From assembly GCA_950295325.1 (NCBI GenBank), contig OX485805.1, positions 22,929,501 through 22,989,500 of the forward strand: a stretch of 60,000 nucleotides of DNA, written 5' to 3'. This DNA is from Polytrichum commune. Taxonomy: Eukaryota; Streptophyta; Polytrichopsida; Polytrichales; Polytrichaceae. Positions 47,079 to 58,393 of the stretch are shown one piece after another (positions within the stretch are counted from its first letter, which is position 1; each line of letters opens with the position of its first letter). The position numbers and the translations under genes are program-made. Below the pieces are notes generated by a model. It made no database searches. It had not been told where the DNA came from and was given only the letters and a program-made list of their open reading frames with translations.

Positions 47079-47555
47079 GGGCCACTTCACACACGAGACT
47101 AAGAGCCCGTGACCATTGCACTTCAAGCACTCTCATTGGTGGAAAAGGCAGAGCCGGTCCAAGTTCACTTCATACCACGCTTGAGGGACCAATGGTGTAT
47201 GTGACTGTAAGATGGATGTAAAGTCTACATGGAATCCTACATGGCATCGAATGGATCATGTTTCATGGTCACTTGGACTTCTTTCAAAAACCATCTCTTG
47301 GAGGGTGGCCTAACACAAAACCGCTCACAACTGTTGGTTTATTCTATTTTACCATGTTTGAGGACCCACATGAATAGACATCCATTGAAATAGCATTTGG
47401 TTGAGGGCCCGGTCACATATGACTTCACACTACACTTGAGAGTCCGTGACTGCATTACATGAGTTTGGAGTTGTGTTGGAACAGCCTTTGGACACTTTCT
47501 TTTGGGCTCTCACAATTTCATGGTCACGGCTCTTGGCTCGTGTGTGAAGTGGCCT
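47079..47555 (+). mobile_element. PIF/Harbinger-type (Tourist-like) MITE, copy D
   Basis: A 477-bp element starts GGGCCACTTCACACACGAG and ends CGTGTGTGAAGTGGCCT. It is flanked by TAA at 47076-47078 and 47556-47558. It follows copy C closely except for a short internal deletion around the AACACAAAACCG block (about 47315). No open frame of note. Confidence 0.88.
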
Positions 47556-47588
47556 TAAGACTTTCAGATTGCACATGCCAAAGGAATA

Positions 47589-47918
47589 CCCGTAACACCA
47601 TAGCAGGTTCATCACCTGGCGAACGAATATTTATTTTTTTTGAAAAAATAAGGTTCGTTTGCTTAAAATAGATTTTTTTGAAATTCGTTCTTCTATTTTG
47701 AGGAAAAAAAATAATTCGTCCTGGAACAGAGTAGATGTACCGGGATGACAACTTAAATTGATTTTTTCAATAGAGTCAGCTTCACCCAATTTTCTGGATT
47801 TTCGTTCTTTTCATAATATAATTTTCCATAATTTCATTCTTCATGGCCTGGAATTTCTGATTTTTTTCGTTTTTTTTTTTTGGAATTATTTAAGAACGAA
47901 CCTGCTATGGTGTTACGG
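47589..47918. mobile_element. MITE with perfect 21-bp inverted ends
   Basis: The left end CCGTAACACCATAGCAGGTT and the right end AACCTGCTATGGTGTTACGG are exact inverted copies. The element is 330 bp, with a T-rich interior in which weaker inverted similarity continues. No clear target duplication was found (flanks AATAC and TAATC). It is the only copy seen in the window. Confidence 0.8.
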
Positions 47919-50900
47919 TAATCTAGGTGTGAAGGACCAACTTGGACGAATTTTTGGCTAGTTGTAAGGCTATAGTTGGTGAAGCAAACAAAGAGTATAA
48001 GATTCCATTAATATCGGGGCATGGACCTCACTTGATCTCTCACTTGAACCGACATGTGGATAGTGGCTTGTAGCGAGTAGAAAAATGACTTCCATTTAGG
48101 TAAGTCGATGCAACAATATGATGTTTGAGAATGAAATGTGCTTGTCATTTAAGTTAAGCACCGCAAAAATACATGCTTGAGAATGGAAGGTGGTTATGAG
48201 CACACACGTAAGAGAACAATCTTCTTCAAGAGGACCTCTCGTTTCCTAATAAGGGTTTTTGATATTGGAGAGTCCTAATTTGGTAATGAGGATGTCAAGT
48301 TTCAACATGGACCCAAAGAAACATTCATCAAGGCATGTACGTTTTGTAAAACAAACTATCAAATTTGGTCACAAAAACCTCTTCTTTTTTTGGGGGGGGG
48401 GAGGGGGGAGGGAATGTCTACCATTCATGTAGATATGTTTAATTTGGTTACTATCTTAATCAACAAATGAGTGGTATGTAGTCAAACACAAATCTAAGAG
48501 TGGGCACCAAAAAAACATGCATTTTGAAGAGATTAGATTATGTGCTCAAATTCTTTTAAATATTTTTTGTTTGGTATTCAACAACACAATTGGGAATATC
48601 TGAATGATAACTTAAGAAAGATCATGCAAATCATCACTTTGACAACCTAGGGGGTGCACCTTTTATAATACGTATGAGTATATGTGAGTGCACAATAGGG
48701 GTATTGATTTGAACTTTGTTGTACTATGTACACATATGTTACACAAATTGTAACTTGTGGTTATGTTCATGTTTGAAGGATCTCTAGAAAATATACAATA
48801 TTTGTGTGTGTATGGTAGTGTCACTAGACTATATGGGATAAGTATTTAATATTGGATCAAAGTAGGATGATTATTTTGCTCATTTCCTTATCTCATCCAT
48901 GCATGTATGGAATAGGTAATATTAGGGTTTTGGAAGGGGTAGTTGAGATGTGAATGCAGCCACTTCTTGCTTAGGGTTGCAAGAGGTACATGTTGTGTTG
49001 CTTTGTGAAGGCTGATTAATGCATGATCAAAGAGGATGTGGATGGTTGATGCGGGTAGTTGATTGCATGTAGTGATTGCAAGTGTTAGGTGACTTAGAAG
49101 TTAGCCTAAGGTCTTGTCGCAAAGGCTAGTAGAAAAGTTTGTTGAATTTGCGAAGGTGCTCAAAACTCCTCCTTCATTCATTTCGTGTGTTGCACATTGC
49201 CCTACCTCCTTTTGGGTGTTCATCACATAAGTGGTTCTGTGTATTTGATTGTGGAAGCCACAATATGTGTTTATTTATAAATTCTTCCATCAATTGAATT
49301 CTTGGTTGTGAACAAAATATAGAATGTTTGTCTTGTCTCCGAAAAGTTGTGGCTATATTAAAGCATGCATGGTTATGTAGATGCTAATTAACAAGTGGAA
49401 TACAATGGGTCAAGTGGCTATCTTTTGTTCAAGATACTTTGAGTTTTGATTGTTGTCAGAACTACATGATGCATGCAAGGAAAGTCAAGACAAAAACACA
49501 CTTGAAGCTAGAATTGTCAAAAAAACGATAGACCAAAAAAATCAGCTCCAAATAAGGGCTATTTATTTGGAGGGTTTATGAAATGCATAGAAAATTTGGT
49601 AAGCATTGGTTAGAGTACATGGTCCAAATTTCCAATTGACTTGTTGGACCGTCCATCCAACATGAAGATTGGCTTATGTTGGTATAAAAAGGAACCAATA
49701 ACAAGTGGGCTTACAATCCTATTGATCATTTGATGAAAGATTTTAAAACAATATTCGCATCAACTTCTATGACATATATTATAGACTTAGATGCTTATGA
49801 GTTATATCCAAGGGATGAAAAGTCTTCAACGACTTTATTGATGAATGCTAAGGGTTTAATATTATACATATGATAGGGGTTGAGTACTATTCAGAAGTAT
49901 ATTTGGATACTTAGGTTAATGAGTAAATATGAATGTAAATGTTTATGTATACATATTGTCACTTGTGTTTTCATCATTGAAATTGTACAGGTATTGCTTG
50001 ATTTTGCAAAAAAAAAACTTGTACATATAGGGATTGTTAGAATATGTTGCGAATGCATGTGGTTCTTTGTTTTTCTTAAAATAAAAGGTGCACCCTTTGG
50101 GTTTGACAATAGATTTTTCCTTGATGGGTCAAGTCTAAGAAACCAAATCTAGTGTTTAAAGGTGCAACTTCTCTTTGGTATACTTGTCGGAAATTCTCTG
50201 GTGCCAACAAATTCTCTAGTATGTTGTGACTTCAAAGAAGTATTCAAGCTCAATTTACATGATTCCCCCAAAAAAGGTCAAACTTGGAATTACACTCCAT
50301 TGAGGCCAAGAAAAAGAGGAAAAACTCTTTGACAATGTGTTTATACATAGGTCCCAACATGGGAGTCGTTTAGAAAGCCAAAGGAATTACGTTGAAACTT
50401 GAGAATTTTATTCTTGTATTTCACTAGGTTATCCCAACCTTTTAAGGATAACTCTATTGACTAAGATATTCATAAGAACTCCAATTATTATGAAACAATT
50501 GCGTACAACTTCGGCTTGAATTTACTAATCATCTCACACACTAAGGTAAACAAGCCTTAAAATTGACACTTTTAGCTTTGCATTCACTTCTCTCATGATG
50601 CAAGACAAATAATTACTATGAGATGATTGCTGATGTCAAATTGCAATTCACATTTGTAACCAATGCTCTCATAAATTTTGGAGCTCATATGACTACCTTA
50701 TTCATTATCAAAAGGAAGATTCTCGAGCTCATTAAATGATCATATAGGTCCCCCAATTATGTTATCTATCGAACCTAGAATGGTTAATAAACAATGAGCA
50801 TGTAATTCAATGTCTTTTATACATACATCTTTTTGGTGTCCGTTCTTAGATGCACAACTGACCTCACAAGACTCCAATATAGTTGGACCTGATCAATTTT

Positions 50901-52397
50901 TTTACTATGAAAGGCCCACCTAGCTTAGTTACTTGTTCACCTCAAATCCTAGGAGAACTTGAAGTATGCTAACTATCAAAATAACCATTTAATCCTTAAA
51001 TCCATATACCTTTACATGTGTGATAGTGCCACACCACATACAAGAAAGAAGAATGAAAGAAACCACTTGATGGCCATCTTCTTGAATTCATGTGCATGTA
51101 TGGTACATGAGTATGTGGTTTGACATTGTGTCCGTGCACTCACTATTTGGCTTCAAATTGATTTTTGCAATTGACCAAGAGTAGTCGACTAGCTCACGTG
51201 GTCCATATGGACCCATTTGGGTGCATAAAATGGTATTAACTCGGGGTGGTCATTCCTTCTTATATTAATGCATACACGTGCACTCATGTTCTATTTATCG
51301 AAGGGCTATTTACCTTGCAGAAATGATTATAAGGTATGGTATTTTTCAAAATAAAGGTAAATGCTTGTATTTTAATACACCCTATTAGTAATTATAATTT
51401 TTTTGGGGAATTATTTAGAAATACCCTATTCTACTTGTACCGCCGAAGAAAATTGGAAAGAAGATTGCAATACAAACAATGCGTTGAAATTTTCCCTCCC
51501 GACACGTAGGTAGAGAACTTTAACTCCACATTGGATATGTTGGTTCAATAACATTCAAGCAAGCCAACTTGTGAAGTCATCCATCCAAGTTTTTTCAACA
51601 AAAAATTATCTCTTTTCATTCACTAGCACAAACCCTACCCTAGACCCGCTACCCTAGTAATTGTTTCCACAATATTTTGCATGTACTGACTAGATAAGAG
51701 AGGCATTATATGTGATGATAGTTTACATGTAAACATGGTTCATTATTTAAAAACCCCCTATATTATATGTACGTTTTTTTGCAAAATTTATCTACAATGA
51801 ATATATTGGACCTTATTTTTTATCGCACATGGTTTCTATTATTTTCGCCAGTAACCTCCCCGAGGGTATTAATTATGCCTAGGGGTTACAAAATGTACAT
51901 GCATTATTTTTTCTAGCTTTGTAAATATATTAGGCGTATTATTCATATACTTGTTGTATTTCTACCTTTAGGTCCATAATCAATTATAATGAAGTGGGTA
52001 ATCTACAAGAGGTCCAATGGAATATTTCATCCAATATGTAAGGTGAATAATAACCCTGCATTGTCCAATGATAAATTCACTAGAATCAAGTATGTTATGT
52101 TGCATGTCAAACCTAAAGTTAGACTATCTAGAGTAGGGGATAATGATCACTTGTTGAAATTGAGATATGATTGTGCAGTATCGATTGTTTCACAAGTAGT
52201 AGTTGAAGGAATGAAGAAAAAGAGGGATACCACCAAGACTTGATATTTGGGAAGGGTTTATAGGGTGTGCCACAAAATTGGCAATAGGTGGATTGAGTAT
52301 GGACAACCAATTAACCTTTGGGACTGGCCTTCCAATATGGAAATGGAGTTATGTTGGTCTTAAAATAAGAATGGGTCAATGTGGATCTATGATTTGA
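47919..52397. other. Intergenic, no gene recognised
   Basis: About 4.5 kb of AT-rich sequence with a G-rich homopolymer patch at 48391-48412. Open frames at 49880-50152 and 51989-52243 lack recognisable domains. No transposon ends were identified. Confidence 0.4.
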
Positions 52398-54126
52398 CAT
52401 ACTGTCGAGGCCACCTTCAACCCTCAGCCTTAGACGGAGTAACCCGCTGCTGACCGGTTTACACAGACACTACACCTATCCAAATTAGCATGTTTGTAAC
52501 TTCTAATACTTGAAGGTGGTCTAATGCATGATGTTCCCTCTTAGTGAATCTCGGAGGAGAAAGTGCCCTAAGTTTTCAAGGTTATGTTCCCCTAAATGCT
52601 AATGTCAAGGTTAAGTGTTCTCTAAGGGAAATCATTCCTATACAATATCTTTCATGGTTTGGATGATTAAAACCTTCCTTATTCTCTAAAACTATTCCAA
52701 GAATGTTCCATTAAGAGGGTTTATAGCTTCAAGCATACTCTCTCACTAAATGGAACTCATAAGAGTTCTCTAGTTTCTCCAATATTCATTTGAGGATCCT
52801 TGCCTAAGTTTCTATTACAAGGCAAGCATACTTCCTCACTAATTCCAAGCTACCTAGTTTAGATGATTCCCTTGATGTCATGGAATCCCTATTCATCCCA
52901 TTATTCATAAGTGCATATTACTCCGATTGTCATTCCAAGGTGCTTTGATTAATAATCACCCATGTTCCTAAGGGGCATTCCAATTCTTGGTCATTATTTA
53001 CCTAAATTCCCCAAGTGTCCCCCTTAGTTGCTTTAAATTCCCAAGTATCCCCCTTGGTTGCCTTACATTCCTAAGTATGCATGTGAGATGAGATAGGAGA
53101 TGGGATGGAGAGGTGGCGGCTTCACCCACTTTAGATCATCTCTTCTTGCTTGCCTAGCACTTGATAGCTTAGGTACCCATCGAGTAGATTTCCCTTATCA
53201 ATTACCTCAAATCCGAGGTTACCTTGAGGAGGGTAATCACAGTCTTTTCATTCTAGGTGTCATCCTCGATTTGACAGCCTATCGTGTCAATCCTCCATCT
53301 ACGCCTCGCCCATGGGGTTTGTTGCTAGCCACTTGGCCACTCCTCTTACCTCTACCTTAACGATTGCTTATTTTTGTATAATTTTGTGTATGTCGTAATT
53401 GTCCAAAGCTTTTATGAAAACATCAATGTTGGCCTCTTTCAAGATTCCGATGAATACGCATGCGGACTCCTCTCTCCCTTAATTCGCTTAAGGGCCGAGA
53501 AACAATTTACACAATTCCATAAGTCGTAGGTAACCTTAAGGCCGCATGTATTTATCTTGATTTGCTTGCTTCCCGAATGCTTGATTTCCTCACGACTCAA
53601 GCTAATTCTCTATCATTCATATTAGTTTGCACCACGGGTGCCTCACGTCTCCACTTGATTTGCACCTCGGGTGCCTCACGTCTCAAAGTGCTCTCATGTT
53701 AATTTGCACCACAGGTGCCTCACGTCTCAACTTAGTCCGAGGCCCGGACACTCATGTAAGATATTTGAATGAAATGAAGTGTATTATGGCCCTCAAGTTG
53801 GCCTCTTATATAGTCTTCCACATCTATATTTTGTAAGATTTTAATAAATGTCAGTTGCAGCTAAATTTAGGACTGTATATAATAATAGCCTGAATTAAGA
53901 GTTCAAGTTCTAATTTTCTGGATCTACATTACTCTTAATGTCCTTCCTACTTACATAACTTTTCATATCACCTAGTTGGATTCTCATCCATCCTAATTTC
54001 ATTAATCACATGCTCCTATAAACGGGAATACGCCCGTGCCTCTACACTTCTCGAACTGGTCATGTTCCCATTCACCTTCACCCGTCCTCCTCGGCCATGT
54101 GGACTGGGTTTTATTCTCACTAGTGC

Positions 54127-54370
54127 CCGAGCTTGAACCAGTTCGCCCCTACTTAGTTTCTTGGCCTGGAACCAGTTTGTCTTCACCGCGGCTCAACCGG
54201 TTCATCTTCCCTAATTTCTCGGGACCTGGGGTCAGTCCGTCTTCACTACGGCTTAACCAGTTCGCCTTCCCTAATTCCTCGGGACCTGGGATCAGTCCGT
54301 CTTCACTGCGGCTTAACCGGTTCGCCTTCCCTAATTCCTCGGGACCTGGGATCAGTCCGTCTTCACTCTT
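54127..54370 (+). repeat. 60-bp tandem repeat, three good units plus a degenerate one
   Basis: Units starting CTTCAC(C/T)(G/A)CGGCT at 54181, 54241 and 54301 are exactly 60 bases apart, with a diverged unit before them (54127-54180) and a partial one at 54361. Units 2 and 3 are nearly identical. Because 60 is a multiple of three, a 126-codon frame (54036-54416) stays open through it and shows a 20-residue repeat with RLNRFAFPNSSGPG; this is probably incidental. Confidence 0.9.
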
Positions 54371-55315
54371 ATTCTTTCTCCAGCCCCGTTCTCACCCGCT
54401 GCCCGATGTTGGGTAGAGAGGGTTCCGCCTTGGGAAAGCACTAGGCTTCTGGCTGCAACTAGATTTTATCGGACCTGTCGAATCTTCTGGTCTTCAATCG
54501 AGTCTTCTGGTCTTCTAGTCTTCAATTTCTTCAATTTCTTCTAATCTTCAACCTCTTTCCCGTCGACCTATCCTGTTGCGGCTCTATATGGGTAAAGGGT
54601 AAGGGTAGTGTGATAAGAAACCACGGGCTTCGGACGGGTAAAACGGGACGTCAGAACACGAGCTGACGTCCGAAAGATTGGCTCCTAAACTTTCAAACCC
54701 ACGGTGACCAGCAATCGCGCCTCACCAGTGGGAACGACAGAAAACAACCTTGTGGGTGATCAATCCCACTTTGTTGTTACAAACAACCTTGTGGGTCATT
54801 AATCCCACTTCGTTGTCACACAGGAAACAAATTACGATGCAGAAATGAAATGCAACTAGCCTCCAAAACCGGCTTGGAATCACACACACAAGAAAAAGAC
54901 AACGTGCCACAAGCAACCACACATTCAAGTCTTGAAGCCTTCAATTCTTCAATTTGTCCGTCTTCTATGGTCGGTCGAAGTCTCAGCTCTTCTTTTAAGA
55001 ACCAACAGACTTCCCTCCACTCAAACAAGCACAAATCTTGATTGCTAACTTCCAAAACAACAAGTGAGATCTCTCATGAATCACAAATCCCTCGTATTTT
55101 ATTTCATATTCTTCTAAAAAACAACTCACACCGTGAGCTTCGAATCCACTTCTCTCTCTCTACAACTTCTCTCCCACAAAATAATCACATAACATCTTTC
55201 CTTCACCACCTCTCCCTATCCATGCGAGAGACAAAGTTCTATCTTATCCTCATCACATGGCTTCTAATCACCCATTGGTCCAAAGTAACTCAAGATAACT
55301 AAAAGACAAAAATAA

Positions 55316-55560
55316 ACTATGAGTAAATAAAAAGGTAATCTATTTCTATCATTTGGTAAAGGTAACTAAGAGTAACTATGAGTAAACATAAAGGTAAGCA
55401 ACTTCTATCCTTTGGTAAAGGTAACTAAGAGTAACTATAAGTAAACATAAAGGTAAGCAACTTCTATCCACTTCTATCCTTAGGTAATGATAACTAAAAT
55501 AAACTATGAGTAAATAAAAAAGTAATCTACTTCTATTCTTTATTATTTTTCTCCAAGACC
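55316..55560 (+). repeat. ~59-bp tandem repeat, four units
   Basis: The word AACTAT(G/A)AGTAAA recurs near 55316, 55375, 55434 and 55503, followed each time by AAGGTAA(G/T)C, CTTCTATC and GGTAA(A/T)G(G/A)TAACTAA. Spacings are 59, 59 and 69. Confidence 0.85.
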
Positions 55561-55783
55561 AAGAATCACAATGCAATATTAAATACATACACATCTATAT
55601 AGTGTACGTATTTACATCACGACACCGAGATCTCAAACCAGCCCCGTTCTCACCTGTTGCTCTGAGCCTCGACTTTGCTCCTGAGCCGCGACTCCGCTCG
55701 CTCCCGTCGGTCTCCTTCGGCACTCTCGCCTTCCTCTGCATTCTTTGCTGGCACAATGTGATTCCTGGTGCCTCTACACATAC

Positions 55784-56839
55784 CATTTGATAATAGAGCT
55801 AGAGACCATCATTGCATTGGCTAGAATGACTTATATTGTAGAAACACATTTGTATGAGTTACATTTAATGGATGAACAAGTGTTAAATGATTTAATCAAT
55901 GATAAATAAATATGGCTTGCTATGAGTAATAAACCATGTTTTCACATAATCTTTTGGACGTATACATATGATTGGGGTCTTATGATTTATTTAATTGTCA
56001 CTTATTTATTGGAGGGCATTTCCTAGCTACATATTTGTATGCATATCAATTTTAAGAGGAGAAAAATGTTGTATATTAGGGGTATCCCATGATTTAGTTA
56101 TGGTTATTGGAAGTGCATGTTTGTTGATTTTTGGACTGAACATATAGGTTTGTACGACTATAAGGACAACCTGCACAGTCTTTTAATGAGAAAGAAAAAA
56201 ATCACTTTGGTTCTGAATAAGGTATTCACGTGAGCTTCAAAAACTAGAAGGAAAATGACTATGGGCATGACTTGAATTCACGTCCAATCATCATCTTGCA
56301 TTAATTCTATGTTTCATATCTTACAAGAAGAGGGCGTAGAGCTTAAAAAAGGTTCGCTTAAGGCTTGCTTACTTTAAGTACCTCACCTTAGGCGCATGCA
56401 CTAGTGAAACAAAAAGGGAGGAAAAGAAAATATTCACTTCGATAATGAATAAGATATTCATACTAGCTCTGATAATTATGAAGAAGCTGGTTGCGGGCGC
56501 AATTTGGATTCATTATTTACCTTGCATTAATTTTGTGCAGTGCTAAAAAATGTATGTTTAAGACTTGCTACCCACCTTACGTAAGTATGTTAGCTCATTG
56601 TGAAGGTGAAAAGATAGTGAATTATCTCGCGCGAAATTATCAAGTAGTGCGAAATTACCTTGCGCATCAGTAATCAAGCGAGTGGCAAGATGGATACACC
56701 CAGTCGTTACCATTGCTATAAAGTGTTTTAAAAGCTCGCCCCTATTGATGGGAATCGTCGACTGACCTCACCACCAGCAAATGTGGGGGGCCTATTAGTT
56801 TGGGTGAGGACTTGCTATGAAGTTTGGGGAGCCTTTGTA
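55784..56839. other. Intergenic, no gene recognised
   Basis: AT-rich with no supported reading frame. Two patches, near 56170-56270 and 56400-56500, share an order of words (AAAATCACTTTGG / AATATTCACTTCG, then AATAAGGTATTCA / AATAAGATATTCA), suggesting an old local duplication of about 230 bases. Confidence 0.4.
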
Positions 56840-56847
56840 CTGTATAC

Positions 56848-57962
56848 CAGTGGTGATTTTTCACAAGGTCCCTAACATGTCCAGGGACATGTTCATTAAA
56901 AAAAAACATTTCCAATGGACGGGTTCTTAGAAAATGAACCGGTTTTTGGACGTGTCAAATTCACTTTGGATGGGTTCTAAAAATAACTTTTTAAAAATAA
57001 TATTTTCCAAAAAAAAGAAATAGTACAAATATCAGTTACATTATGTCATATATGACATGTGAATATAAGCACTATGCAATCAAACCGCTAATACCCAATC
57101 AAAATATCAATCTTGAAGTGCTTGATTCACCTGCATACATTAATTCATCAACCGCAAAATTTAGAACCTTTCTAACATAATGTCAAAGATTATAATTGAA
57201 GGTAAACTTAGCAATTGAATAAGAATTAGTATATATAAACATGCTCAAAAATTTTAAATTAAAGAGCTACTTACCCTTCAAAGAAGTGGATGAATTCTCG
57301 TATCCTTCATGTTTCTCCAAACAAGCATCACTGCATTTCAATTGATGTTTTCAACTCGAATATTTGTACATGAAATGCGCATCAAAGCATCTAAAGTCTC
57401 TAATTTCAAACTAGTATGTAGATGACTTTTGATTAGGTTTTGTTTAGAAAAACCCCTCTTGTGGAGGGAATGCGGGTGGTGACGGACGGGCGATGACGGG
57501 TGATGGAAACACCTTGAGGATAGAGTGTGGGGAAAGAAATGGGAGATTGAAGGACAAAATATAAAAAGAAATGATGGTGGCAGAGGAAATTAGAATGGGG
57601 TGTACTGGAAAGATGAGAATCGACACCAAAAAACAGATAACTGATGGGCATTGAAGGCATAATTTGTCAAGATCCTATTGTTTCCAAGTGCAACCAGTCA
57701 CATATCAACATCTTTTGTTTTGTTTATTTTTGCATATTTATATTTTTTTTACCAACATTGTAAGAGACTTATTTATACCTCTTGCAGGACGGGTATTTTC
57801 ATTTTCAAACCGGTTTGGAACGGGTTGTTTTTTCTTTAACCTTTCCATGGACGGGTTGGTTTCGAAATTACCGATTTTGGGACGGGTTGCAATTTTTTTT
57901 TGCCTTTCAATTCGAGGTTTTTGGACGTGGACGGGCAAAAACTTTGTGAAAAATCAGCGCTG
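56848..57962. mobile_element. Non-autonomous hAT element with perfect 8-bp duplication
   Basis: A 1,115-bp element starts CAGTGGTGATTTTTCACAAG and ends in the complement of CAGCGCTGATTTTTCACAAA. It is flanked by a perfect direct repeat CTGTATAC (56840-56847 and 57963-57970). The CAGNG start and 8-bp duplication are hAT hallmarks. Subterminal GACGGGTT/GGACGGG words are repeated at both ends (56925-56990 and 57785-57935), typical of transposase-binding repeats. No transposase frame remains. A CCGGTT-family fragment lies inside at about 57643-57720. Confidence 0.9.
57643..57720 (+). repeat. CCGGTT-family fragment inside the hAT element
   Basis: The stretch GTCAAGATCCTATTGTTTCC followed by a diverged CAACCAGTCACATATCAACA and ATCTTTTGTTTTG corresponds to the left end of copies R2 and R4. 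No matching right end is seen nearby, so it is truncated. Confidence 0.55.
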
Positions 57963-58393
57963 CTGTATACCCACAGTACGTACTTGTATGCTTTGCAATG
58001 GCAAGCCAATAAAACATTGGAGGATCTTTCTCTTTTGCTAACCTTTATGTGTATGATTAGGGTTTTGGCTTCACCTTCGATCCAAGGTACTGCACATTCT
58101 CAGTAACTACTCGCCCTAAACAATTATGTTGACTATTGCACTTGGATGACTAGAAAATATTTCGAGCAGGTCTCCAATCTCTTTTCGAACATTTGTCTTT
58201 TTGGTGTCCAGTCTCAGGGCCACACCTAACCACATACCACTCAATCAAATACAGGTGTCCTAATAAGAGATTAGTAACCGAATTACGCTCATCTACTTAA
58301 AGTGGAGCGGAGAAGAGCAATTGGAAGACACAGCAATTGGAACTGGAAGTGCTTCGTGTTTTTCTTCCCCTAGCTAAGTTAGTACAGGCAGCC

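Larger units (their letters stand above)
52403..55778 (+). mobile_element. LTR-bounded block (TGTCGAGG...CCTCTACA, CATAC duplication)
   Basis: The block begins TGTCGAGGCCACC and ends GGTGCCTCTACA; the terminal eight bases are inverted copies with one mismatch. It is flanked by CATAC at 52398-52402 and 55779-55783. The terminal word GTGCCTCTACA also occurs inside at 54036-54046. So 52403-54046 may be one LTR and the remainder internal sequence or a second, diverged end. No gag-pol coding was seen. It contains a 60-bp minisatellite and a ~59-bp repeat. It is probably the remains of a non-autonomous LTR element rather than a simple solo LTR. Confidence 0.55.

Noticed and set aside
53100-53360. 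86-codon frame with hydrophobic tail
   Set aside because: It lies inside the LTR-bounded block, has an atypical composition and no homologous feature I recognise.
57664-58041. 125-codon aromatic-rich plus-strand frame
   Set aside because: It runs from a CCGGTT-family fragment through the subterminal repeats and out past the end of the hAT element, so it crosses an insertion boundary.
58337-58393. Upstream in-frame ATG for the DUF2358 protein
   Set aside because: The downstream ATG at 58394 has a stronger context and starts a typical transit peptide. The upstream extension is possible but less likely.
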